DNA from: Ochotona curzoniae
Lineage: Eukaryota; Chordata; Mammalia; Lagomorpha; Ochotonidae
NCBI RefSeq assembly: GCF_017591425.1
Contig: NW_024466218.1
Location: forward strand, 7,742,001-7,806,000
Reading direction: 5' to 3'
DNA length: 64,000 nt
Positions 13,001-24,300 of the stretch are shown here, in pieces. Both the position numbers and the translations under genes were made by a program. The first letter of the stretch is position 1. Every line of letters begins with the position of its first letter. Below the pieces are notes generated by a model that worked only from the letters and a program-made list of their open reading frames with translations, had not been told where the DNA came from and did not search any database.

Positions 13001-15131
13001 TGAACTCAGTTGTGATTCGTATAAGAAACAAGGGCATTTTAAATCTGGATTCACAGTATCGCTCACCGTGGGCTGCCATAATACTTTGTGTAGACTGGGG
13101 CAAAGGGAAAATTAGAGACTGGATTAATAGACACCAAAGTAATTTTGCCTCTGGCTGCTGTCAATCATAAAAAGAACTCGAACAGACCTATAATTGGACC
13201 TTCTGACCCAGCGTGATAGACTTAGGGGTCAGGTTTATTGGACTGTGGGATCATTCACCTTGCTTGTCATGCTCATTCTCTCAAGTTCTGTTTTATTCAT
13301 GTGCTATTCCCATTGGGCTCCAAGCTGGATGGATGTCTGGGTTATTGTTGTCCTGAGGGGCTTAAAATTGGAAGAAAGGAGGAAAGAGAAGGGAGAAGCT
13401 ATGCTCTTATCCTGTAAATATTTCTTTTTCCATTTAATAGAATGGAGTTATTATGACTTAACTGTAGCCTTACAGTGGAAAATTCTAGTATCTGAAGATG
13501 TTGGTTCTAGCCTTGAGTGTCCTGTTAGATGTGAGATCATCCTTTGTCCCTAACCTCTCTAAATATCAAATGTGAAGAAATGATAAATTTCACACTTCGA
13601 TGCTGTTGCAAGGTAGAAATGAAATAATGATGAAAGATAAAAAGGAGGTGAACTATGAAAACGTTTGATTAGTTACTCTTGTCAGAAGACTGATTATTCA
13701 AACTAGGATTCAAACGCTTAAATTCTGTTGCAGAAATGTCACTTACTGTCAAAGGGAAAGGCTATTTTACCTGTCACCTCTGGGAAATGGGTATAATAAC
13801 CTATTTTTTTCTGATGGAGTGATAATAAATCTTATTTGTTAAATCCTGTTGCTGCTAAAAGGGGAAACTAAATGTACTTCAAAATTATTTGGTTACTATG
13901 AATATTATTAACAATCAAGTTGTTTAGACTAAATTGAGAGTACTCTCAATTTTCACATTGAGCCCCTGAAACAGAAGAGGAGATGAGCTGGTCAAGGCCC
14001 ACCTACTCCTCGGGGTAGGGATGGGGTGCAGGACAGCTTTGTGCCTCTGTGGCCTCTAGGGGAGCTGTGTGTGCACAAACTGAGCGTCCCAATGAGGAAT
14101 TTATGTTTTATCATCTGTTATTCTGCCAGTGAACAGATGAAAAGAAAAATATATGAAAAAGGAAGTCTGTCTGGTTGTTGAAATGTGTCAGTGGACCGAA
14201 ATTCAAGTTGGCTATCTTACCTTTTATCATTTTAAAAACATTCTACTCTATTGCATACATGTACACAAAGTCCAACTATTGTTCAAATGTTCATCTCACC
14301 AAGATGATTTGTGTTTCTGTTTGTGAAAATGTGATACTCTTATTGCAATAGGTTTCAAGCAATAAGCCATTTTGGGCTTGGGGTTTATGAATCCACAAAG
14401 GGTATGGTCAATAGGCTTTAGTGAGACTGTAAATGAGTACTAGAACTGTAAAACAGAATGAAGTAATAAAGTCAAAGTTTTAGAGATTTTGTAGAGACAG
14501 ATGGCTATATAATGTTCTTGGGGAAAAAAAAGGAAAGACATTTGCAACAAACTTCCCCTCTTAAACTGTGTTAGTAGATTCTAACTTGGTGGTATCTTCA
14601 TGAAAAGACATGGCATCTAGTGGCCTGTGTCCATGAAGAACAGTAAGATTTAAGCTCCTCCTGTAGGACTCCAGGTTGTTTTGTAGAATACATACTCCAG
14701 GATGTATTTTAGAATTTTATGGAATTTACCATGTTCATTATTTCTCCTTGATTAGCATAGACCTGGAAAACTATTTGATATCTGAATGCTTGCATTCTAA
14801 ATGTAAGAAAAAAGTTACGTGTTTAGGGGTACTGATTTTATGACAAGCCTTGGGTCTTCCCTTCACCTCTCCATCCCCAATTCCCTCGTCTCCCCTTTTT
14901 CTCCCCTCCATTCTTACAATGGATATCTTCCATGAATTTTCACAAGTCCATCATGTTGCCACCGGGGTGTCTTCCAATAGTGTGGGAGATTATCAGTCGT
15001 TTCACTGTGAGTCTGTTCTGGCATTGTATGCATGGGGACATATTTCTCTCTGTCCACCTATTAATTTCTGCTATATTTCCAATATGCATCCCCTTAAGTA
15101 CAGTCCACCATGAGGAGAACAAATAATAAAC

Positions 15132-15431
15132 CTTATTTATTTTTATGTGAAAGACACATACGTACAATGAATGAGAAAGAGAGGGATCATCACTCTCCAG
15201 ATGCCCATACCAGTGGTGACTGGGCCAGGAGGAGTCCTAAAATTCAGAAATAACCCATATTTCTCCCATAGGTGGCAGGCACCCAACTATCTCAGCCAGC
15301 AGCTTGCTGTTTCCCAGGATGTTCATTAGAAGTAACCTAGAATTGGGAGTGGCAAGGGGACTTAAACTCCAGAACTCCCAGGGGGAGATACAGATGTTCC
15401 CAGAGGTATCCTAACTGCCGTGACACATACC
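15132..15431 (-). repeat. C-SINE, older subfamily, antisense
   Basis: A ttatttatttttatgtgaaag tail end, a gagaaagagagg block, then ccagatgcccata, gactgggccagg, gtggcaggcacccaac and attagaagtaacc. This is the antisense order of an older C-SINE. Confidence 0.7.
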
Positions 15432-15477
15432 AATCCCCTACATTCTTAAAAATTACTGAGTACCATACTCGGGTGTG

Positions 15478-15640
15478 TTTGTTATTACATACCATTTTAA
15501 TTTTTATTAATGTGTGGTAATAATACCTATTTGTTGGATACAATGTGATCATTCAATACATCTAGACAACGTGTACTGATCAAACTAGGAAAAGAAATCA
15601 CATTTCCATCTCACCATCATCTCTGTTTGGAACCGCTGAG
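15478..15640 (+). repeat. LINE-1 3'-end fragment
   Basis: Contains ggatacaatgtgatcattca, caatacatctagacaacgtg, tactgatcaaactagg and catttccatctcaccatcat. This resembles the 3' UTR of old mammalian L1 (L1MA/L1MB type), here in the sense direction. Boundaries are uncertain and similarity may extend to about 15770. Confidence 0.45.
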
Positions 15641-18502
15641 CTCAACTCCTCCAGCTTTCCTAAACCAATACAGGTTCTTGTGAGCAAAGTCCACCCGTTA
15701 TCTCTGGATATACTAAAATTGTCCTCCTTCTCTATATGTTTTTTATATCCACAATCCAATCTCCCCTTTCTCATCTCCTAGTGTAAAATTGTGATGGGCA
15801 TGCCATGGCTAAGATTCTCATGGTGACAGTCTTTACATTCCAATCTCCGGAACTTCCAGTTAAGAGTTCACCTGAACCCACAGTTGTGTAACTGCTGGTG
15901 AAGAAATCAGCATCCATCTCACAGCTCACCTGATCCTTTGTCCTTGGTGAAGCCATAATCTTTCCCAAACGTTATACTCACTTGTTCAAATGGGGGTCTG
16001 GACCAATGCAAGAGTGTTCCATAATGAAAAGCTGTGAGCGTTATTTTTTAGGGCCACAAATCAGAATCATAGGTATAAGTCAGTGGGCTCCATAAGCATC
16101 TCATTTCTTAGGTTAAACCAGTTTTTATGGTTAGTATGTAATAATTATTGTGGATTTGAGATAAAATATTAACTCTCAAGTCAGTATTTCAAAACACTAT
16201 ACATTGCGGTCATTGGAATATCTGTGTGCAACTATTTTCTAACATCCCCAGTGATAGCAGGAATTTTAGTTTTGACACATCAAGAAAAAAATGGATCACA
16301 AGCTAACTTCTCTTTTTCTGGTGTTGAAAATGCTTTTCTTTTTATGTTTTAAGTAGGGGAGGTTTTGGTCCTTGCCTTTACTTTCATTACCAAATTATCT
16401 TTACACAGGGCCAGGAAGATTGAATTAATATAATTTAAAAATACTGAATTATTTCATACATGGAAAATAGACTTGATAGATTCACAAAAACCAGGAGTCT
16501 ATTCTGTGGATTACCAAGATAAGGGTTGGAAAAAATCAACTAAAATTACAGTGAGCATAGAAAATAGAAATCTATAACCAAAATTAATAATAGAGTAGAT
16601 AAAAGAAACTATTTTGTCAGCCCACCATTGTTCATGCTTTTGGTGTGTAAAATCGATGTAAATTTGAAACCACTTGAACTTGCCTACATTTCTAAGTCAC
16701 TAAAGTTCAGAAAGAAGGACTTTTTATAGGAGACTATAAAACTAAATATCCAGGAGCTGAAATGCTATTCGAGATTTTAAAACATACCACTTGGCTCCTA
16801 TGTAGGAGAATAATAATGTATGTTTGGGATAAGCATTCCAGAATTACTTCGTATGTCCACTATAAAGTCTGAATGCTACAGAAACAAGTTCACAGCTATA
16901 CTGAGTTATTTACATTTCTTTTACTCCAAAACCCAATTTAAAATACAAAAGCATCGTGTATGGGTACCTCTGTACCCACGCTCACATATGCTTTGGTGAG
17001 CATGAAATTTATATGAAGGGAAAGAGAGAAGGAGAAAGAGATGCAACAGGAGTGAAAATTGCATACTCCTTTGTGTGTATAGTACAGGTTATGTATGAGC
17101 ATACGTGTTTGGTGTTGTGTCACTTGCATTTGCATTACCCACAAAGCTACCTGTAATTAAGACAATTGTTCAGAAAATCAGGCACGCAGGGACCATCCTT
17201 TGGATGTACCAGATCATAGTTCCTTTTAGCATTAGGCAACAAGAAGTCTGTATTTTGATGGAATGCTCAGGATAGGACACAATCTTTGCCAGTGTGGAAG
17301 CCATGTTCTCTGTACAGCACCAAAGGCTTCCTAACCAAAATTCCAATCCTAATCTAGACACATGTACAAACAGATATATCAATATAAGTACATACTTTTT
17401 AGAAAGATACGATCATTTAATTTTCATACAGTGCCTCTCCCCCAGTTTTTGTAAGAAAATCTGCATGTGCTTCAAAGCCTCCATCCAGGGTGCTGTCAAC
17501 AGGGAGAGGTGCTGGGGAATAGAAGTCCATTATTTGAACCCAATGAACATTTTATTATTTTAGAAATGAATGAATATGTCCAATGTTTTACATGTTTTCC
17601 TAATAGACCTCAAAATCTTTCAGCAGAAGTTAAGGAAGCGGCTTTGAGAGAGAATATGTATGGTCCAAGAATAATATCCTACAGTGCATATTTGTATCCA
17701 AAGTGGTTTATACAGGTGTGAGCATGTGGTGTGTTAGTAAAAAGAAAATCCTGTTGAATAGGCCACTTTCTTCCAGTACACTAATTGCTGTTTAATTGAT
17801 GCCTCTAGAAAAGCCACAATTGGAGGGCAGTGATCAAATCATTCTCTCCTGGTGTGTCCACATGGAAAGTTCTGTTAGGAATCATTGTAAATGTAATAGA
17901 GACTGAGGGAATTCCTGGAGGGGGCAATGGGGGTAAAGGGAAGTGGCCTTGATAAACTGCCAGGCTGTGAAATTCTGCTAGGTGAACTTCTTTAGCATGA
18001 AAGTATATTTTGAGTCTTCCTCCTTGTCTCCACTTGGCATGAATATCACAGAATTCAGTAGTCACTGTGCATCCTGAGGGCTTTACCAAGATTTTCAGAT
18101 ATCACAACATTTCAAGATACCAGTTTTCTAACTAGTTTACCCTCCCACTGAATTACCTCATTTGTGTGTGTGTGTGTATGTTTTTCACACCACGGGTTAA
18201 CTGATGCTTGAGTTTGATGATCATATTTTGGATGAAAGATTCAATTACTGGCTATGGGATGGGCCCTACCACGTGACGATGTGGCTGCTGGGTGACTCAC
18301 TCACTAACATTGCTACTGTGCCTGAACTAGACTTTTGGTAAGGGCCACAGAAATGCATGTCTCAAATTTTGAAATCATATGTTCTGAGCCGCTTAGGGAC
18401 CTTGTTACTTGTCAGTATCACAAGAGTGACACTATAAATACCTGTTGTTCCAATGTTATTGTTGGGTAAGAAAATTGACCTATTCAAAATATTTGTATCT
18501 AA

Positions 18503-18785
18503 ATATTATTTATGTATATTGGAAAGGCAGAATTAAAGAGAAAATCTTGCATCAGCTAGTGCACTCTCCAAAGGGCCACAATGGCCAGAGCCAGGCCAGT
18601 TTGAAGTCAGGAGCCAGGAGCTTCTTCGAGGTCTCCCGTGTTGGGTACATGGTCCCAAGGCCTTGGGCCGTCCTCCACTGCCTTCCCAGGCCACAAGCAG
18701 GGAACTAGGTCAGATGTGGAGCAGACAGAACTCTAGCCAGCACCCATGGGGAGGCCAGGGTCACTATGCCATGGTGTAGGCCCCC
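18503..18785 (-). repeat. C-SINE, antisense
   Basis: Contains ggccagagccaggccag, gaagtcaggagccaggagct, gccttgggccgtcctccact and cccaggccacaagcaggga. The last two blocks are the variant I associate with pika copies. Confidence 0.8.
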
Positions 18786-19189
18786 CACTAAAGTGGAAAG
18801 TCTGTAATATATACTAAAAATAATTAGAAGTAAATTTAGTTACCCAGAAAAGATGTGCGTATCCATAACTATTCTATGAAATACTAGACTATCGATTATT
18901 ATAAATAGTCCAAGAGAAAGTGTTTATTCTCTGGCACAGAGAGCCATGAGGAAGTATGTAAGATGTTTCTGAAGGATGGATTCAAGCACTCGTTGAATTT
19001 GATTGTTTGGACCTCTTCTTACATTCTGAGTACTGACCATCGGTCAACAAACTCAAGACTCATCATTATTTGAAATCAAAATATCAGTCCCAAATAGTTC
19101 TCTGTTGCATTAACGAGAATAATTTTCCAGCTAATCATACCTTGACATAACTTCATGTTAACTACTTACATAATAATTCCTAATTCTAT

Positions 19190-19498
19190 TTCGGTTTGAG
19201 GGACAGAGGGGAGAGACTCAGAGAGAGAGAGACAGACTAATAGACAACGCTCCTGTCTGCTGTTTCAGTCCCCAAATGCCCGCACAAGTAGAGACTGAGG
19301 CAGGCTGGAGCCAGCGCCAGAGACTCAGTGCAGGTCTCCCACATGGACGCAGTGACCCAATCACTTGAACCATCATCTGCTATTATTAGCAGGAAGAAAT
19401 GGAGTAGGAAGCCAGAGTCAGGACTTTAGCTCAGACACTCTAATGTTAGACATGGGCATCTTAACTGGCATTTTAAACAATAGGCCAAACTGCCAACC
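19190..19498 (-). repeat. C-SINE, older subfamily, antisense
   Basis: GA-rich block, then ccccaaatgcccgcacaag, gcaggctggagccag, gtctcccacatggacgcag, cacttgaaccatcatctgct and attagcaggaag. This is the antisense order of the older subfamily. Confidence 0.75.
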
Positions 19499-19550
19499 CC
19501 AAATTCTTTATTTTTAACCATCTATAATTTTCAAGTAAGAAAGAATCTTG

Positions 19551-19878
19551 GGCCTGGCATGATAGCCTAGTGGCTAATGTCCTCGCCTTGCATGTCCAGG
19601 ATGCCATATGGGCACTGATTCATGTCACAGCTGCTCCACTTCCCATCCAGCTCCCTGCTTGTGGCCTGGGAAAGCAATTTAGGACGGCCCAAAGCCTTGG
19701 GACTCTGCACCCACATGGGAGAACCAAAGAAGCACCTGGCTCCTGGCTTCGGATCAGCTCAGCTCTGGCTATTGTGGCTACTTGGGAAGTGAACCAACAG
19801 ACAGAAGACCTTTCTCTCTTTCTCTCCTTTTCTCTCTGTATATCAGCCTTTCCAATAAGAACAAACAAATCTAAAAAT
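19551..19878 (+). repeat. C-SINE, pika-type, sense
   Basis: Starts gggcctggcatgatagccta with a tRNA-like A box (tagcctagtggctaatg) and a degraded B box. It then reads cttgtggcctgggaaagcaa, ggacggcccaaagccttggg and ggctcctggcttcggatcag, a CT-rich stretch, and an A-rich tail. It sits head to tail with another C-SINE just upstream. Confidence 0.85.
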
Positions 19879-20149
19879 GGGGGAGGTCTTTTGTCAGCAT
19901 CTAACTATAAAACTAAACATTTATATTTGCTTTCAGAAATGTATTTCAAAACACTTTGACAAACATTCCCCCTCCTCCCCAGAGAGGAGGTATTGAAAAT
20001 AAAGTTTGGTCTTGACCCTTCTGAAAAGACCAGGCATGATTTGGGTGTGGTCTGGATAAGGGTTTGTTTTTGATTATTTTATTTTCGTGTTTTGTTCTGA
20101 GTGAGAAGTGAGGCAGAAATTCTCTATGTCAACAGGAGGAATGGTGCCA

Positions 20150-20745
20150 TGACCCTTGCAGCTGAACTAGGGCTTGAAAAGTGGGTAGCATTTAATGAGA
20201 AAACAGATACAAGAAGATGCTTTTGAAACTGAGCAGGCCTAGGGGTTCCTCCTAGAGAGAAACAAATTCAGTGTCTATGCATGCAGCTTTTGTTCATTGG
20301 GGGAGTCATATAATATATCAGCTTCATTCAACTGTGAATTTTTGTTTACTGAATACACTGCCCCAACTAGAAGGTCCTCAGGTGGAGCATTGCATGCCTA
20401 GAGAGAAAAGGCGAGCAGAACTCATGGCCACTTACCTTAGGAACCTGTGCTGCCTGAGGCTCTTGGTCTTGCCAACCACAGACCTTGTCAGTGTGGTATT
20501 ACAGCTCCCGTGTTTGGGTCCTTCTGTGGGTGTTGATAACTTTTCTTCATAACCTCCCACACCTGTCTCAGCTGGCCTGAGTTTTTGGCCAACTCTGCCT
20601 GCAGCCGAATGGAGAAGTACATACAGCTATTCCCAACACATGCAGATGACCAGCCATCTAACAAAAAGAAAGCAATTTTAACTCTTGCACCTGTCTTCCT
20701 GTACTTTCCCTGTATTTCTAAGTGTTTCATTTTTGTTTCTGACAG
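20150..20745. repeat. Unnamed dispersed repeat, copy 1 (LTR-like)
   Basis: Shares an ordered set of blocks with 48485-48965. These include agggcttgaaaagtgggt / agggcttaaagaagggtt, gcagcttttgttcattgggg / gcagcttttattcatttggg, gaaggtcctcagg / gaggtcctcagg, and cttgccaaccacagacct / cttgccaaccgcaggcct. I do not recognise the family. Its length of about 0.5 kb and the lack of coding content suggest a solitary LTR. Ends are approximate. Confidence 0.55.
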
Positions 20746-21184
20746 AGCTTAGAATTTCTTCGCTTATTTCCATCCAAGTTATTAAAGTCAAAACCTCCTT
20801 TCCTGCCTTCCTTCTAGGAACTTCCCTAATAGTATTTGTCCATGACCTTATGTATCCCATCCAGCTTCTCTGGTGACAGATCAGGGCATACATCTTGCCC
20901 CTTCCTGGATGATCTGGGCCCCTTGGCACTTTGTTCTCTTACATCAGATGGGCCTTTAGGTATTTCCTGCTCATGGAAGTGAAATCTTGGCCCCTAGACA
21001 CATCACAGAGACTCCAAGATTTATAAATTGCATCAGATGATCCCGTGGTTCTGGAACTGGTCCATTTTATACATCACCTCATCTCTCTGTGAGCCTGCGG
21101 GGCTTTGGAAGTAAATTGGTGCTACGGCAACTTCCACTTAATTTGCTCAGTGGTTAAATTGATCTATCTCTTTTATTTGATCGA

Positions 21185-21330
21185 ATCTCCAGGAACCGAA
21201 TCATTTGCATTGATTTATTGATTGGTGCTATGTTTTCACCATTAGTTTTGATCACTTTCAGCTGTTAATATTGGATAATTCAATCATGATTGACTGGCCT
21301 CACTCTTGAAAGCAGAAAGTTAATCACGCA
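21185..21330. promoter_or_regulatory. Candidate enhancer core: octamer, PBX/HOX and CCAAT motifs
   Basis: An octamer ATTTGCAT at 21203-21210 abuts a PBX/HOX-like TGATTTAT at 21211-21218, then ATTGG (inverse CCAAT) at 21221-21225. A further tcaatcatgattgac run follows near 21281. Tight packing of complete motifs in repeat-free intron suggests a cis-regulatory core; no activity can be shown from sequence. Confidence 0.35.
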
Positions 21331-24300
21331 GGACACAGAAATAGGACATGGATAACATAACCTCAGTTTAACTTTTATTCTCTGTGTGTGTCTTTCTCTC
21401 TCGCTCGCTCTCTCATTCTCGCTCTCTTTCTCTGCCTGCCTCTGTCTTCTTACCCAGTACCACCCATCCTTTCAGTAGCAGAAAAGCTAGGGGTTTTCTT
21501 AAGCAAAGGTGGGAATTTGCAGTTTTATAGTGTTCATAATGCATCTAAAGGTAAGGTAGTTTTATTTTGCTTTTTAATAAAACTGCATCTAGAAGTTAAG
21601 CAAGCATACAGAAAGATAAGCTTGGTTGTCACGGTGAACTCATTTGGACTAAATGAGTAAATGCATTTTCAATTACCCGTTTTGTACCAATAAACGAGTC
21701 ATCTGTGAGTGCATACTTGGAGGCACAACCTGGGCTCACCTTTCCCTAAATTTGGCCCTCACTGCTTTGCCATGTGTCCTGGTAGTCAAATTTTCAGGAA
21801 CAGAGCAATGAATATGACTGCAGTAAGAGCAACAGAGGTAATTGCAGTCAGCTCGAACCACTTTATTTGCATTTGATTCGTTGCTACAGCACCCCAGCTC
21901 AGTTTTTAAGAATTCTCCACCCATTAATTTCTCGATGGTTCCTAGCTATAACTGGCTTTTGCCATTAAAGAGCGAGAGCTCCTCCTCTTCTTTCTAGGAC
22001 TCACGCCCTCCTCCAACAGCCCTGTGGTTAGGAGGTGCCATTACATTCTTTTCTGTCTGGCCCAGAGCTGACGACAGATGGCCGTCTGCGAACCGCCATC
22101 AGTGCGACTTTATGGGCCATCCAGCGAGGGTGCATTGAAGAGCTCTGTGGCCAGCTCTGCACCCCTCCCTTCCCGCCCCCTGCAAATGCTCATCACCTCT
22201 GCCACATTCTGTTTTGGCTGGGTTTTGCTGGCCCTGCCATCCTCTGTGTCGCCAAGACAGCCTGCTGCCACGACACTGAAAGATCTGCCTCCAGGAAGGA
22301 GCAGCTATGGGCACAGTTCTCCTGTAAAGACAGAGCCTTTGGAAAGATCTGGAAACCCACATTTCTAGAATATTCTGCCATTCCAACAGGCACATGGAAT
22401 TTCTACAGGTGTGTCCATGTTGGAGGTTGGCTCTGCGTGTGGGTGTGTTTCCTCACATGTGCCCAGATCATGTGCCAAGAAGTAGACTCTATGTTTACAA
22501 ACTTCTCTGAAAAGCCACACTTGCAGATCCAGCTGTTGGGACAGTTAGGGTAAGAGTGATGTAATCATGGACTTTATGGGTGAGTCCTGGGAAATGAGCG
22601 AAGAGCTCACCCTGGCATCTTCTCAATCCACAGGAGTGGCGATGCCTTAGACAGCCTCACAAAATGAGCTGTGGCTGTGCCTTTGGACAAAGATGGATAG
22701 GCTGTTCTTGATCGAGTTTGCTAAGGCAAGGGAGCTTCACAGCCAAACGTGTATTTTAAGAGAAATTCACATTTGTATCCTTTATTGTTATATTTGCAGC
22801 GAATCTACAGCTCGTAACAGGCTCTGCCCTGCAGCTATGAAGGAGTAAGTTCCCCTTATTGGAGAGCTAGCGAGCAGTGCTCTGTGAAAGCCTGAGATGT
22901 GGCGGGCGAGATGAATAGTGCTTAAAAGCAGTGCTCGCGGTGCTGTCATTTAGAACAGCAATGCGGAGGCTTTAAACGAGAGTGAAAGGCAGACTAAATG
23001 GCTCCTTTTTAAAAGTGGTGGAAATTTCAACCGCCTAAAATAACAAGGCTCCTCCATTGATAACTTCATTGAATGAGTGAGTGAGGCAGTTATTGGACTG
23101 GAACTGCACTTGCAGAGGGGAAAGTTTGCAAAAATGAGGATTTTCTTTGATGGGGGCAAGTCATGAAGGTGGCATTTTTGGGATATGTCCCCCCCACAAC
23201 TTGCACTTGCAGAAGAGTGTCTCCTCCCAAATCACCGCTAAAGGGTTCCTGTCCTACAGTGCCGTGTTAGAAGTATCTGACAGTACTGGGCATATCTGCT
23301 AAGCTGGTGTGTCTCCCAGACACAAGAAGAGGCAACTGTGATACCATTAAATACCAGCCGTGAGCTGTGCTGTGCTGTGAGTTTATAAGGGTGAAAGGTG
23401 ATTGTGCAAGAACAAGGAACAGTATATTTGCTGTGAGACAGGCACCAAGCCTCACTCCCAGTCTCAGTTATAATTCATGACAGCGCTGGTGGGAGCCTTT
23501 CTCCCTGTGCGGAGTTAATGCATCTCCACTGAAGCCTGCTGGGAGCACCCCGTGTCCCCCCACCATCTGTGTGCTCACTCCCCAATGCTCTCCTCTTCCT
23601 TGCTTTTTCCTGAAATCTCTCTGTGTTGATATTTTCAGATTGCTACTGATTGGTAAAGGGGGCTTTCCAAGATGGGGTTGTCGTTTAACTAAGGGGAGAG
23701 CTAGGAGGAATACATCACACAGCCCCATTTAATGTCTCATTTAGAAAATGTCGATTGGAACTACAGAGGCACCAACTGCCTTAAGCCCATCTCTGACTCC
23801 GAGCTGGGATTTGCTGCCAGCCACCAATTAGTAAGAGATGCCCATGGCCTGAGCATGGTTGGAGGCCAAAGATGCAACACAAAGCATGCATGGCAGCCCA
23901 AGTCAGCCCCACTCTGCACCTGAGTTCTGTGTCCTGGAGCTGGAACCTGTGAGAGACCAGGTTCCCGAAAAATGATTGCCAACTCTGTCCATCAGCTTGG
24001 GTCTGTCATGTGCTGTCCCCCTAGGCCCACCCTGAGGACTTGGGCCAGTGGCCTCAGAGCTCTACAGACCTCAATGCAAAGTGATCAAGCCATGGGCTGT
24101 GCAGAAGTTTACCTGTTTAAGACAGCCATGCTGGTCTGTGTGATAGAAGCCATGCATTGAAGTATGAGGAGCAGTAGGTGGTCTGGCCCCTCTTAGCCCA
24201 GAGACCACCCAGGTCCACAGAAAAAGGTAGCTTGTTCCCTCTGTGGCCAGCCCCTGCATGTAGACCTCCTTCCCACCATCCCTCTCCCCACAATTCCCAC

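Noticed and set aside
22035..22553. Open frame of 172 codons on +, with overlapping frames on both strands
   Set aside because: No known domain, no splice context or consistent codon pattern, and several frames are open at once because the stretch is GC-rich. Best read as chance in intron DNA.
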